Assembly: GCA_025925615.1 (NCBI GenBank) | Contig: JAICLN010000086.1 | Coordinates: forward strand, 1-11,675 | DNA from: Actinomycetospora sp. | Lineage (GTDB): Bacteria > Actinomycetota > Actinomycetes > Mycobacteriales > Pseudonocardiaceae | Direction: 5' to 3' | DNA length: 11,675 nucleotides | Position numbers and translations under genes: made by a program | The notes under the pieces: generated by a model | Database searches by the model: none | What the model saw: only the letters and a program-made list of their open reading frames with translations | What the model was told of the DNA's origin: nothing | Shown: one piece after another, positions 1 to 5,820 of the stretch | How the letters are laid out: every line of letters begins with the position of its first letter | How positions within the stretch are numbered: the first letter of the stretch is position 1

Positions 1-681
1 CGCGCCGAGGGCGGCGACGGCGTCGTCGACGATCCGCCGCGCGACCCCGTCGCCACCCTCGGCCGCGGCGAGCACGGCCGCGGCGAAGGCGGCGAAGGCG
101 GCGGGGGAGTCCGGGTGGGAGGCGAGCATCTCGCGGGCCGGGCCCGCGAGGGCCGTCCGCGGTCCCGCCCCGTCCCGCGCCCGCAGCGCGGCGCGCAGCC
201 CCTCCTGCCCGAGCCGGGCCCCGCTGCCCTCGTCCCCGAGCAGCAGGCCGTGGCCGTCCACCCGCCGCACCCGCCCGCCCGGCGTGACGCCGAGGGCCAC
301 CGCCCCCGTCCCGACGGAGAGGACCACCTGGCTCGACGTCCCCGCCGACGCGAACGCTCCGGCGTGCCACCCGACGACGTCGGAGGTCACGGCCACCTCA
401 TCCGGGTCGGGGCCCGCCCACCCGACCGCCAGCAGGTCGGCGAGCTCCCCGGCGGCGCCCGGGTGGGTGAGCGCTCCGGGCACGCCGGCGGTCAGGGCCC
501 ACCGCGCTGCGGGGGGATCGCCGACCGCGGCCCGTACCGCGGCGGCCACCGTCGCGGCACCGCCGTGGTCGCCGAGCCCGGCACCCGCCGTCGTCGTCCG
601 CCGCACGTCCGCGGTGTCCGGGGCACGCCGCACCACCCGTGCCCCGGAGCGCCCGAGGTCGACGGCGACGACCGACCTCAC
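1..681 (-). CDS. BadF/BadG/BcrA/BcrD-family kinase, N-acetylglucosamine kinase-like (3' end outside window)
   Basis: The 227 visible codons begin at a GTG and run off the left edge, so the C-terminus (family length is roughly 300-330 aa) is missing. The protein has the actin-like ATPase fold of BadF/BadG-type sugar kinases. An N-terminal phosphate-1 strand reads VVAVDLGRSGARVV (about residues 4-17). A second phosphate motif reads VLSVGTGAVALG near residue 125. The family hallmark LLGDEGSGARLG lies near 147-158. By family knowledge it would phosphorylate N-acetylglucosamine or a related amino sugar with ATP in the cytosol. Its GTG overlaps the upstream GntR regulator's TGA by 4 bases (GTGA), so the two genes are probably translationally coupled. 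The NagR/DasR-like regulator supports an amino-sugar role, but the substrate is inferred. The benzoyl-CoA reductase activator branch of the family is unlikely, because no partner subunits are nearby. Confidence 0.85.
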   Translation of the reverse strand, partial: MRSVVAVDLGRSGARVVRRAPDTADVRRTTTAGAGLGDHGGAATVAAAVRAAVGDPPAARWALTAGVPGALTHPGAAGELADLLAVGWAGPDPDEVAVTSDVVGWHAGAFASAGTSSQVVLSVGTGAVALGVTPGGRVRRVDGHGLLLGDEGSGARLGQEGLRAALRARDGAGPRTALAGPAREMLASHPDSPAAFAAFAAAVLAAAEGGDGVARRIVDDAVAALGA

Positions 682-1409
682 GTGCTGCGCTCCGCACCGT
701 CCGGGGGCGGGATGATGTCCATCTCGATCAGGTACCGGTCCCCGCGGGCGAGCGACTCGACCCGCTCGACCACCTCGCCGCTCTGGTCCCGGGAGGTGCG
801 CACGAAGCGCAGCGCCGCCGCGCCCGGCTCCACCCCGAGCAGGTCCGCCTCGTCGCGCTCGAGCACGACGGGCGCCACGGACTGGGTGCCCGAGCGGATC
901 CGGCGGCCGAAGCGGGTCACGAGGATCTCGTAGTAGGACGCCGCACCTTCGAGGTCCTCCCCGCGCAGGCCGGGCACCCGGTCGGCCGGGGCGTGCAGCG
1001 TCTCCAGCGTCATCGGCTCGGAGTCCGCGAGCCGGACACGGCAGACCCGCAGCACGGCCGCCCCGTCGGGCATCTCGAGGTGTGCCGCGAGCTCGGTGCC
1101 GGCGACCACGGTGTCCCACCACAGCAACCGCGACGACGGCGTGAGCCCCCGCCGCCGCATGTCGTCCCCGAAGGAGGTCGCCATGAGCGGCTGCGCGACC
1201 GCCGGACGACGCACGAACGTCCCGGCCCCGTGCCGGCGCTCGACGACGCGGCGGGCCATCAGCTCCTCGAGCGCCTTGCGGACCGTCGCGCGGGACACGC
1301 CGAAACGGGCCGACAGCTCGCGCTCGCCCGGCAACATGGCGCCTGGGCTGAGATCCGCGGCGAGCACCGCGATCTGGGCGCTCACCTCGGTCGATCTGGT
1401 GGCCCGCAC
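678..1409 (-). CDS. GntR/HutC-family transcriptional regulator with UTRA ligand domain (DasR/NagR-like)
   Basis: This one-component repressor has an N-terminal winged helix (about residues 8-65, helix-turn-helix ERELSARFGVSRATVRKAL, then the wing RRHGAGTFV). A UTRA effector domain (about 75-235) follows, with the typical stretches SFGDDMRRRGLTPSSR, EPMTLETLHAPA and RGDRYLIEMD. In the HutC/DasR branch this domain senses phosphorylated sugars. I chose the GTG at 1409 because a -10-like TATACC ends 6 bases upstream, which would give a leaderless mRNA, and because the protein then starts just before the winged helix. A TTG at 1445 in the same frame would add 12 residues but has no good ribosome site and lies inside a second operator-like sequence. 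The gene probably represses itself and the overlapping kinase through the palindrome at 1413-1428. The family call is firm; the effector is inferred. Confidence 0.9.
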   Translation of the reverse strand: MRATRSTEVSAQIAVLAADLSPGAMLPGERELSARFGVSRATVRKALEELMARRVVERRHGAGTFVRRPAVAQPLMATSFGDDMRRRGLTPSSRLLWWDTVVAGTELAAHLEMPDGAAVLRVCRVRLADSEPMTLETLHAPADRVPGLRGEDLEGAASYYEILVTRFGRRIRSGTQSVAPVVLERDEADLLGVEPGAAALRFVRTSRDQSGEVVERVESLARGDRYLIEMDIIPPPDGAERST

Positions 1410-1412
1410 CGG

Positions 1413-1428
1413 AGAGGTATAGACCTCT
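1413..1428. promoter_or_regulatory. DasR/NagR-like operator overlapping the GntR promoter
   Basis: AGAGGTATAGACCTCT has perfect 6-bp arms around ATAG. Its core GGTATAGACC matches the GGTnTAGACC core known for DasR/NagR-type GntR repressors. It covers a -10-like TATACC for the regulator on the minus strand (1421-1416). On the plus strand it also contains TATAGA (1418-1423), a possible -10 for the divergent MOSC remnant. Binding here would block both directions. The site is visible in the sequence; binding is inferred. Confidence 0.75.
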
Positions 1429-1444
1429 GACGAGCTGGAGTTCA

Positions 1445-1460
1445 AGAGGTACGGACCTGT
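1445..1460. promoter_or_regulatory. second, imperfect GntR operator-like palindrome
   Basis: AGAGGTACGGACCTGT repeats the 1413-1428 palindrome with four differences, and its own arms pair at 5 of 6 positions. The two sites lie 32 bp apart centre to centre, about three helical turns, which would put two repressor dimers on the same DNA face. It also overlaps the AGAGG ribosome-binding site of the MOSC remnant, so part of the match could be chance. Confidence 0.4.
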
Positions 1461-1710
1461 GCGGATCGAGCGCCTCGTGGTGTCCCCACGGCACGCGTAC
1501 GAGGGTCGGCCGTCCGACGGGCCGCTCCCGGTCGGGGCGTCCTCGCCGTCGTCGATCGAGCTGCGCGCCGGGTTCGGTGTCGTCGGGGACCGCTACGCCG
1601 GCCGGGCCGCCCACCGTGACGCCGCGTCGCCATCGCTGGCCCGGTGGCCGTCCCCGAGCGCGTCGGCCGATCCCGGAGTGGCCCGAGGTCTCCCCACGCT
1701 AGGCAGATGA
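1459..1710 (+). pseudogene. truncated MOSC-domain protein (N-terminal remnant)
   Basis: The reading frame opens with a GTG 9 bases after an AGAGG ribosome site. Its first 55 or so residues have the opening of actinobacterial MOSC-domain proteins: RIERLVVSPRHAYEGRPSDG, then a strand with ELRAGFGVVGDRYAGRAAHRDA, where the GxVGDRY motif is characteristic. After HRDAA the family normally continues into hydrophobic strands and the rest of a beta-barrel of 150 or more residues. Here the sequence turns to unrelated Ser/Pro-rich residues and stops after 83 codons. Neither of the other two plus-strand frames resumes the domain, so this is a deletion or rearrangement remnant rather than a simple frameshift. 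The 1703-1760 inverted repeat begins 8 bases before the end of this frame and may mark the break. Intact relatives bind sulfur- or molybdenum-cofactor-type ligands. Confidence 0.65.
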
Positions 1711-1760
1711 TCATGTCGAGCGCGACATCTCGACCCGTCGCGCTCGTCATGATCATCTGC
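1703..1760. repeat. long near-perfect inverted repeat (24-bp arms, 10-bp loop)
   Basis: The left arm (1703-1726, starting GCAGATGATCATG) and right arm (1737-1760, ending CATGATCATCTGC) pair at 23 of 24 positions. The loop is ATCTCGACCC. It lies downstream of the minus-strand membrane-protein gene that ends at 1820, so it could act as its terminator, although no T-rich tract follows. It also borders the broken MOSC gene, and its ATGATCAT core resembles the intergenic repeats near 11320-11520. A REP- or MITE-like element is the alternative. Confidence 0.75.
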
Positions 1761-1819
1761 GTAGTGCGGCGGTAGGTCGGCCCCGCACCGGACCGTTCGA
1801 GCCGTCCGGCGGGCCGGTC

Positions 1820-2251
1820 TCACCCCGCCGCGAGCAGCACCATGACGATCGCGACGACACCGCCGGCCGACCACGCGACGGTGCGGTACCAGTTGGAGCG
1901 CACCAGCCTATCGAGGACGACGTCGTCGTAGGCGACCGCGAGCCGGCGGTGGCACGGGACCGAGACGGCGGCGGTCACGGCCACCGTCGCGGCCCCGCAC
2001 ACCCCCGCGAGCGCGGCGAGCCAGAACGGCGCCCCGTCCGGGCGCCACACGAGCAGCACCGCGCACGTCACGCCCTGGACGGCCCAGGGTCCGCTGACCG
2101 TCCACGCCATGAGCCGGGTGTGCCGGTCGTACTGCTCGCGCCACCGGGCCCGGTCGATCCCGCGGAACCCCGGGTAGACCAGCAGCTGAACGACCCAGAC
2201 CAGCCCGACGCAGAACCACACGGCGGCCAGGTGCGCGACGAGGAGACCCAC
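1820..2251 (-). CDS. small four-helix membrane protein of unknown function
   Basis: This 143-residue protein has four predicted membrane segments, at about residues 4-26, 52-69, 75-98 and 124-142. Charged loops between them include RGIDRARWREQYDRHTRL and CHRRLAVAYDDVVLDRLVRSNWYRT. Conserved-looking motifs are QLLVYPGF at the end of helix 1, the H-x-R-L-M segment, and RLVRSNWYRTVAW before helix 4. These resemble a small family of uncharacterised bacterial inner-membrane proteins (QLxxYPxF...NWxRTxxW). No catalytic residues are evident and there is no signal peptide. It starts at a GTG 43 bases after the IclR stop, so it is probably cotranscribed with that regulator. The ribosome site is weak (GGGG). 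I do not know its function. Confidence 0.8.
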   Translation of the reverse strand: MGLLVAHLAAVWFCVGLVWVVQLLVYPGFRGIDRARWREQYDRHTRLMAWTVSGPWAVQGVTCAVLLVWRPDGAPFWLAALAGVCGAATVAVTAAVSVPCHRRLAVAYDDVVLDRLVRSNWYRTVAWSAGGVVAIVMVLLAAG

Positions 2252-2268
2252 GGCCCCGAGGTACCCGC

Positions 2269-2304
2269 GATCAGGTCAGTGATCAGGGCAGTGATCAGGT
2301 CAGC
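2269..2304. repeat. three tandem 12-bp repeats across the IclR stop codon
   Basis: Three back-to-back copies read GATCAGGTCAGT, GATCAGGGCAGT and GATCAGGTCAGC on the plus strand. The stop codon of the IclR gene (2295-2297) falls in the third copy, so the last two residues and the 3' end of that gene are built from repeat. Copy-number change would alter the spacer to the downstream membrane-protein gene in 12-bp steps. Confidence 0.85.
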
Positions 2305-3032
2305 GGTGAGGCCCGCGGCGAGGCCAGCCGGGACGACAGGTCGAGCGCCGCCTCCACCGTCGCGGCCGCCAGCGCCGGCAGGACCGGCCGCACCCGCGCG
2401 GCCGGGCCGGAGACGTTGACCGCGGCCACCACGCCGCCGTGGACGTCGCGGACCGGCGCGGAGGCCCCGGCCAGCCGGCGGTCGAGCTCGCCGTCGACCA
2501 CCGCCACGCCGTCGCCGACCACGCGGGCGGCGATCCCGGCGTCGAGGCCGCGGGCGCGCAGGCGCCGCGCGAGCCCTGCCCCGTCGCGGAAGGCCAGCAG
2601 CACCCGGCCGGCGGAGCTGACCACGATCGGCACGTCGGACACGTCGAACCCGGTGCGCGGCGGGGAGCCGTCGCCGGCCACGGTCAGCACCGTCGCGACG
2701 GCCTCCCCGTGCAGGCGGCAGAGGTGCGCGCCCACGCCGAGGCGGTCGGCGAGCCGGCCCAGGACCCGGCCGGCCGTGCGTACCAGGCGCGCCTCGGTGG
2801 TGCGCGCCGCGAAAGCGTAGAGCCGCCAGCCCAGCGCGTAGCGCCGGCTCTCGGGGTCGCGCTCGACGAGGCCCTCCTCGGCGAGCACGGCCAGCGCGCG
2901 CGAGACCTGGCTCTCCGTGCGGCCGGTCAGCGTGGCCAGCCGCGACACCCCGAGGCCGCACGGCTGGGCCTCGGGCGCGGCGAGCGCCGCGAGCAGGTCG
3001 ACGTCGCGTCGCGAGCCCGCGCCGGCGTCCAC
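2295..3032 (-). CDS. IclR-family transcriptional regulator
   Basis: At 245 residues this is normal length for IclR. An N-terminal winged helix (about 8-68) contains LGVSRLATLTGRTESQVSRAL and the wing motif LVERDPESRRYALGWRLYAF. A C-terminal effector domain follows (about 80-230), with the family segments VSSAGRVLLAF, a DGVAVVDGEL stretch and the ASAPVRDVHGGVVAAVNVSGP strand pair. The GTG start is supported by GAGG 7-8 bases upstream. The gene is divergent from the enolase-superfamily/alcohol dehydrogenase pair, with about 80 bp between starts, the usual arrangement for an IclR regulator of an adjacent catabolic operon. A perfect palindrome at 3052-3070 is its likely binding site. The ligand is unknown, probably a small acid made or consumed by the divergent operon. 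The extreme C-terminus lies in the tandem repeat. Confidence 0.9.
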   Translation of the reverse strand: MDAGAGSRRDVDLLAALAAPEAQPCGLGVSRLATLTGRTESQVSRALAVLAEEGLVERDPESRRYALGWRLYAFAARTTEARLVRTAGRVLGRLADRLGVGAHLCRLHGEAVATVLTVAGDGSPPRTGFDVSDVPIVVSSAGRVLLAFRDGAGLARRLRARGLDAGIAARVVGDGVAVVDGELDRRLAGASAPVRDVHGGVVAAVNVSGPAARVRPVLPALAAATVEAALDLSSRLASPRASPLT

Positions 3033-3051
3033 CTGCCCACCTCACCAGGGT

Positions 3052-3070
3052 TCTTGCGCTCACCGCAAGA
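3052..3070. promoter_or_regulatory. candidate IclR operator in the divergent promoter
   Basis: TCTTGCGCTCACCGCAAGA has perfect 7-bp arms with a 5-bp spacer. It sits 20 bp upstream of the IclR start and 42 bp upstream of the enolase-superfamily start. Position and symmetry suit an autoregulating IclR dimer that also controls the divergent operon. I could not identify convincing -35/-10 hexamers beside it. Confidence 0.6.
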
Positions 3071-3111
3071 CGGCCTTGTCGGCGTGGCCGGCCGAGCGTG
3101 CACTCGGGAAC

Positions 3112-4212
3112 GTGAAGATCACCGCGATCCGGGTGAACGAGCACGAGATCGAGCTGGACCCACCGATGCACGCCGCGTGGGACCCCGATCCGCGGCGGCG
3201 CTTCGCGGCCACCGTCGTGCGCGTCGAGACCGACGAGGGCGTCGTCGGGGTCGGCTCGGGCGACACCATGGCGGGCTTCGCGTCCCACGCCCACCACTTC
3301 CTCGGCACCGACCCCCTCGCGATCGAGCCCCAGGTGCGGCGGATCGAATCGATCGCGTTCCACGGCGGGCGCTTCTGGCCGCTCGAGGTGGCGCTCTGGG
3401 ACATCGTCGGGCAGGTCGCGGGGCTTCCGGTGTCGGTGCTCTTCGGCGGGGTGGCCGACCGGGTGCCGGTGTACGCCTCGTGGTGCTCGGTGCAGGAGCC
3501 GGGGCGGCGCGCGGAGGACGCCGCCGAGCTCGTCGACCGGGGCTTCCGCGCCGTCAAGATACGGGTCGATCCGCGGGACCCCGAGCCGGGCATCGCCTCG
3601 GTCGCCGCCGTCCGGGAGGCGGTGGGGCGCCGGCTCGACATCCTCGTCGACCTCAACCAGGCCTGGCGCATGCCCGGGGACACCCGCCCTGCCGTGGAGC
3701 TCGCGGACATCCGGCGGATCGTGCGCCGGCTCTCGGCCTACGCCCCGGGCTGGATCGAGGAGCCGCTGCCGTACCACGACATCGCCGGCCACCGGCTGCT
3801 GCGCGAGGACAACCCCGGCGTGCGGATCGCCTCGGGGGAGATGCTCGACGACGCCACGCAGGTGCGGGCCCTGGTCGACGCGGACGCCCTCGACGTCGTG
3901 CAGACCGACGTCGTGCTCTCCCTCGGCATGTCGCGCACCCGCCACCTCGCCGAGGACCTCGCGGCCCGGCACCGCCGGTTCACCCCGCACACCTGGTCCA
4001 ACGGACTGGGGCTGCTGGCGAACCTGCACGTCGCGGCCGGGGTCGGCGCCGGCCCGTACCTCGAGTTCCCGTACGACCCGGCCGGCGGCTGGACCCCGGA
4101 GCGCCGGGACTTCCTGCTCGAGCAGCCGCTCTGGCCCGTCCCCGACGGCACGCTCGCCGTCCCCCAGGCGCCCGGGCTCGGCGCTTCGCTGGCCGCCGGG
4201 TTCGCGCTGTGA
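3112..4212 (+). CDS. mandelate racemase/enolase-superfamily enzyme, probable acid-sugar dehydratase or racemase
   Basis: At 366 residues from a GTG this matches the usual family length. The N-terminal capping domain (about 1-115) contains TDEGVVGVGSGDT and ALWDIVGQVAGLPVSVLFGG. The barrel follows. K149 lies in AVKIRVD, so the second strand reads KIR rather than the common KxK. Metal ligands are D180 (VDLNQAW), E216 (WIEEPL) and E243 (ASGEM). The mandelate-racemase-type His-Asp dyad is D266 (QTD) and H293 (TPHTW). E318 (YLEFP) fits the carboxylate-assisting Glu. The chemistry is Mg-dependent proton abstraction alpha to a carboxylate, giving dehydration or racemisation of a sugar acid or hydroxy acid. 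I took the GTG at 3112 because it begins the VKITAIRV strand; only a weak GGGAA precedes it. Its TGA overlaps the next gene's GTG. The exact substrate cannot be read from sequence. Confidence 0.9.
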   Translation: MKITAIRVNEHEIELDPPMHAAWDPDPRRRFAATVVRVETDEGVVGVGSGDTMAGFASHAHHFLGTDPLAIEPQVRRIESIAFHGGRFWPLEVALWDIVGQVAGLPVSVLFGGVADRVPVYASWCSVQEPGRRAEDAAELVDRGFRAVKIRVDPRDPEPGIASVAAVREAVGRRLDILVDLNQAWRMPGDTRPAVELADIRRIVRRLSAYAPGWIEEPLPYHDIAGHRLLREDNPGVRIASGEMLDDATQVRALVDADALDVVQTDVVLSLGMSRTRHLAEDLAARHRRFTPHTWSNGLGLLANLHVAAGVGAGPYLEFPYDPAGGWTPERRDFLLEQPLWPVPDGTLAVPQAPGLGASLAAGFAL

Positions 4213-5405
4213 ACGCCGTCGAGCCCCGCCCGGCCCCTGCGCCGGCCGTCGCCGCGTGCGCCTGCGCCGCGACCACCCCCTTCGTCCACGAGCCCGGACC
4301 CGCCGTCGACTCCGGCCCGGGCGCGCTCGCGCGTCTCGGCGACCACGTCCTGGACGTGCACGCCGACGCGCGCAGCGGCGGCGCCGTCGTCATCACCGAC
4401 CGCGGCCTGCGTTCCGCCGGCATCGTCGACGAGGCCCTCGCCGTGCTCGCGGCGGTCGGCTGCCCGACCGTCGTCGTCGACGACATCCCCGGCAATCCGA
4501 CCGTGCCGTCGGTCGAGGCGGGCGCGGGCATCGTCGCCGGCGCCTTCCCCGGCACACGCCCGGTGATCGTGGCCCTCGGCGGGGGCTCCGCGCTCGACGC
4601 CGCCAAGGGCATCGCGCGGCTGGCCGCCGACCCGTCCGGTCCCGGACTGCCGCTGGTCGCGATCCCGACGACGGCGGGTACGGGCGCCGAGACGAACGGG
4701 TTCGGCGTCCTGGAGGACCCGGTCCGGCGGTGCAAGGTCTACTGCGGGGACGCGAGCACGACGCCCCGTGTCGCCGTCCTCGACCCGCTGCTCACCCACG
4801 GGCTGCCGGCGGGCCCGACCGCGGCGACCGGTGTCGACGCGCTGGTCCACGCCGTGGAGTCGCTGGTCAGCCGGGGCCGGAGCCCGATCTCGGAGGCGTT
4901 CGCGGCGGAGGCCCTGCGCCGGGTGTGGCGCTGGCTGCCGGTCGCGGTGTCCGACGGCGCCGACGCGCCCGCACGCGCCGAGATGCTCGTCGGCGCCCAC
5001 CTCGCCGGGCAGGCGCTGAGCCGCAGCGGTCTCGGCCTCGTCCACGCCCTCGGCCACGCGCTGACCGCCCACCACGGCGTCGTGCACGGCCGGGCGCTGG
5101 GGATGGTGCTGCCCGAGGTCCTGGCGTGGTCGCTCGAGGAGAGCACGGGCGGTCCCGACGTCACCGCCTGGGCGCGGGTCGCGGAGACCCTCGGCGTGCC
5201 GGTGGCCTCGGTGCCCGAGGCGCTCACCGACTGGTGCGAGGCGGTCGGCGTGACGACGGCCATCGACGGTGGCACCCTCGGCGTCGGGAGCGCGGAGGTC
5301 GACGCGCTCGCGACCACCGCGGCCGCCGACCCGGTCGGGCGCAACGCCCCGCGGGCCGCGGACCGGGGTGCCCTCGCGACCCTGCTGAGCCGCTCGCTGC
5401 GCTGA
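4209..5405 (+). CDS. iron-containing (group III) alcohol dehydrogenase
   Basis: The 398 residues begin at a GTG overlapping the preceding stop by 4 bases (GTGA). An N-terminal nucleotide domain carries GGGSALDAAKG (about 124-134) and IPTTAGTGAETNGFGV (about 152-167). The C-terminal metal domain has GVDALVHAVES and GLVHALGHALTAHHGVVHG. By alignment with FucO-type enzymes the iron ligands should be D210, H214, H279 and H293, with H283 the conserved neighbour. It would interconvert an alcohol and an aldehyde, ketone or semialdehyde with NAD(P)H in the cytosol. Coupling to the enolase-superfamily gene suggests it handles a product or precursor of that enzyme. The first 25 residues, Ala/Pro-rich with CACA, are an unusual extension. 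The frame stays open far upstream, but that part is antisense or out-of-frame shadow. Maleylacetate reductase-like or hydroxybutyrate dehydrogenase-like activity cannot be excluded. Confidence 0.9.
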   Translation: MNAVEPRPAPAPAVAACACAATTPFVHEPGPAVDSGPGALARLGDHVLDVHADARSGGAVVITDRGLRSAGIVDEALAVLAAVGCPTVVVDDIPGNPTVPSVEAGAGIVAGAFPGTRPVIVALGGGSALDAAKGIARLAADPSGPGLPLVAIPTTAGTGAETNGFGVLEDPVRRCKVYCGDASTTPRVAVLDPLLTHGLPAGPTAATGVDALVHAVESLVSRGRSPISEAFAAEALRRVWRWLPVAVSDGADAPARAEMLVGAHLAGQALSRSGLGLVHALGHALTAHHGVVHGRALGMVLPEVLAWSLEESTGGPDVTAWARVAETLGVPVASVPEALTDWCEAVGVTTAIDGGTLGVGSAEVDALATTAAADPVGRNAPRAADRGALATLLSRSLR

Positions 5406-5512
5406 GCCTCCGCCGCGCACCCTGTCGTCACGGTACGCAGTCACGGAGACGAACCCCGACGTCGGCCGTCTGGATGACCCCACCGCGTCGTTGCTCGTCG
5501 TGACTGCCGATC

Positions 5513-5534
5513 CCACAGAACCGCGGTTTTGTGG
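5513..5534. promoter_or_regulatory. 22-bp palindromic operator-like site
   Basis: CCACAGAACCG is followed directly by CGGTTTTGTGG, giving 11-bp arms that match at 10 of 11 positions with no spacer. The size and symmetry suit a TetR-type dimer, the class that often controls fatty-acid genes. The half-site ACAGAACCG recurs at 5542-5550, 27 bp further on. It lies about 290 bp upstream of the desaturase start. The regulator is not in this window. Confidence 0.55.
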
Positions 5535-5809
5535 AGATGCAACAGAACCGGGCGGTACCTCCTCGCTTCCGGCGTAGCAGCCGAGCGAACCGCGTCCCTA
5601 CCGTCGAGTGTGTGATCGCACGGGTACCGGCCCCCGCCGCGCGGGCATCCCGGGAGAAGACCGAGCGCCGAGATCCCGCGCGCCGTCCCGCCCGTGCCAC
5701 CCACGCCGCGATGACGCCGTCGGTCCCGAGGACCAGCCCTCACCTGCGTGTCGACCGCCGCAGCCGACCGACCCTCCAACCTCCACCACCACCGCTTCCC
5801 CGGCGTTCC

Positions 5810-5815
5810 AGGAGG
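5810..5815 (+). promoter_or_regulatory. strong ribosome-binding site that fixes the desaturase start
   Basis: A full AGGAGG with a 5-base spacer precedes the ATG at 5821. The same frame is open 71 codons further upstream, but only this ATG has such a site and leads into recognisable protein. Confidence 0.85.
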
Positions 5816-5820
5816 ACCGC

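Larger units (their letters stand above)
5406..5820. other. 415-bp non-coding stretch upstream of the desaturase
   Basis: I find no gene here: the open frames on both strands are Arg/Pro-rich and lack family resemblance or a ribosome site. The stretch holds a 22-bp palindrome (5513-5534) and a second half-site of it (5542-5550, ACAGAACCG). A small near-palindrome GTGTGATCGCAC lies at 5609-5620, and a strong AGGAGG ends 5 bases before the desaturase start. It presumably carries the desaturase promoter and a long 5' leader. Confidence 0.6.

Noticed and set aside
115..933. Plus-strand frames opposite the kinase and GntR genes
   Set aside because: They lack family resemblance; the minus strand encodes the DEGSG kinase signature and a complete GntR/UTRA protein.
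2068..4029. Long minus-strand frame across IclR and the enolase gene
   Set aside because: Composition is a His/Arg/Pro-rich shadow of the real frames, with no domain or ribosome site.
2439..4208. A very long plus-strand open frame that continues into the alcohol dehydrogenase, suggesting a fusion of nearly 1000 residues
   Set aside because: The upstream part is antisense to IclR and out of frame with the enolase gene, is Arg/Pro-rich, and matches no family. The dehydrogenase has its own GTG coupled to the preceding stop.
5608..5820. Upstream extension of the desaturase reading frame
   Set aside because: The ATG at 5821 has a full AGGAGG. The extension is Pro/Arg-rich with no counterpart expected in the family.
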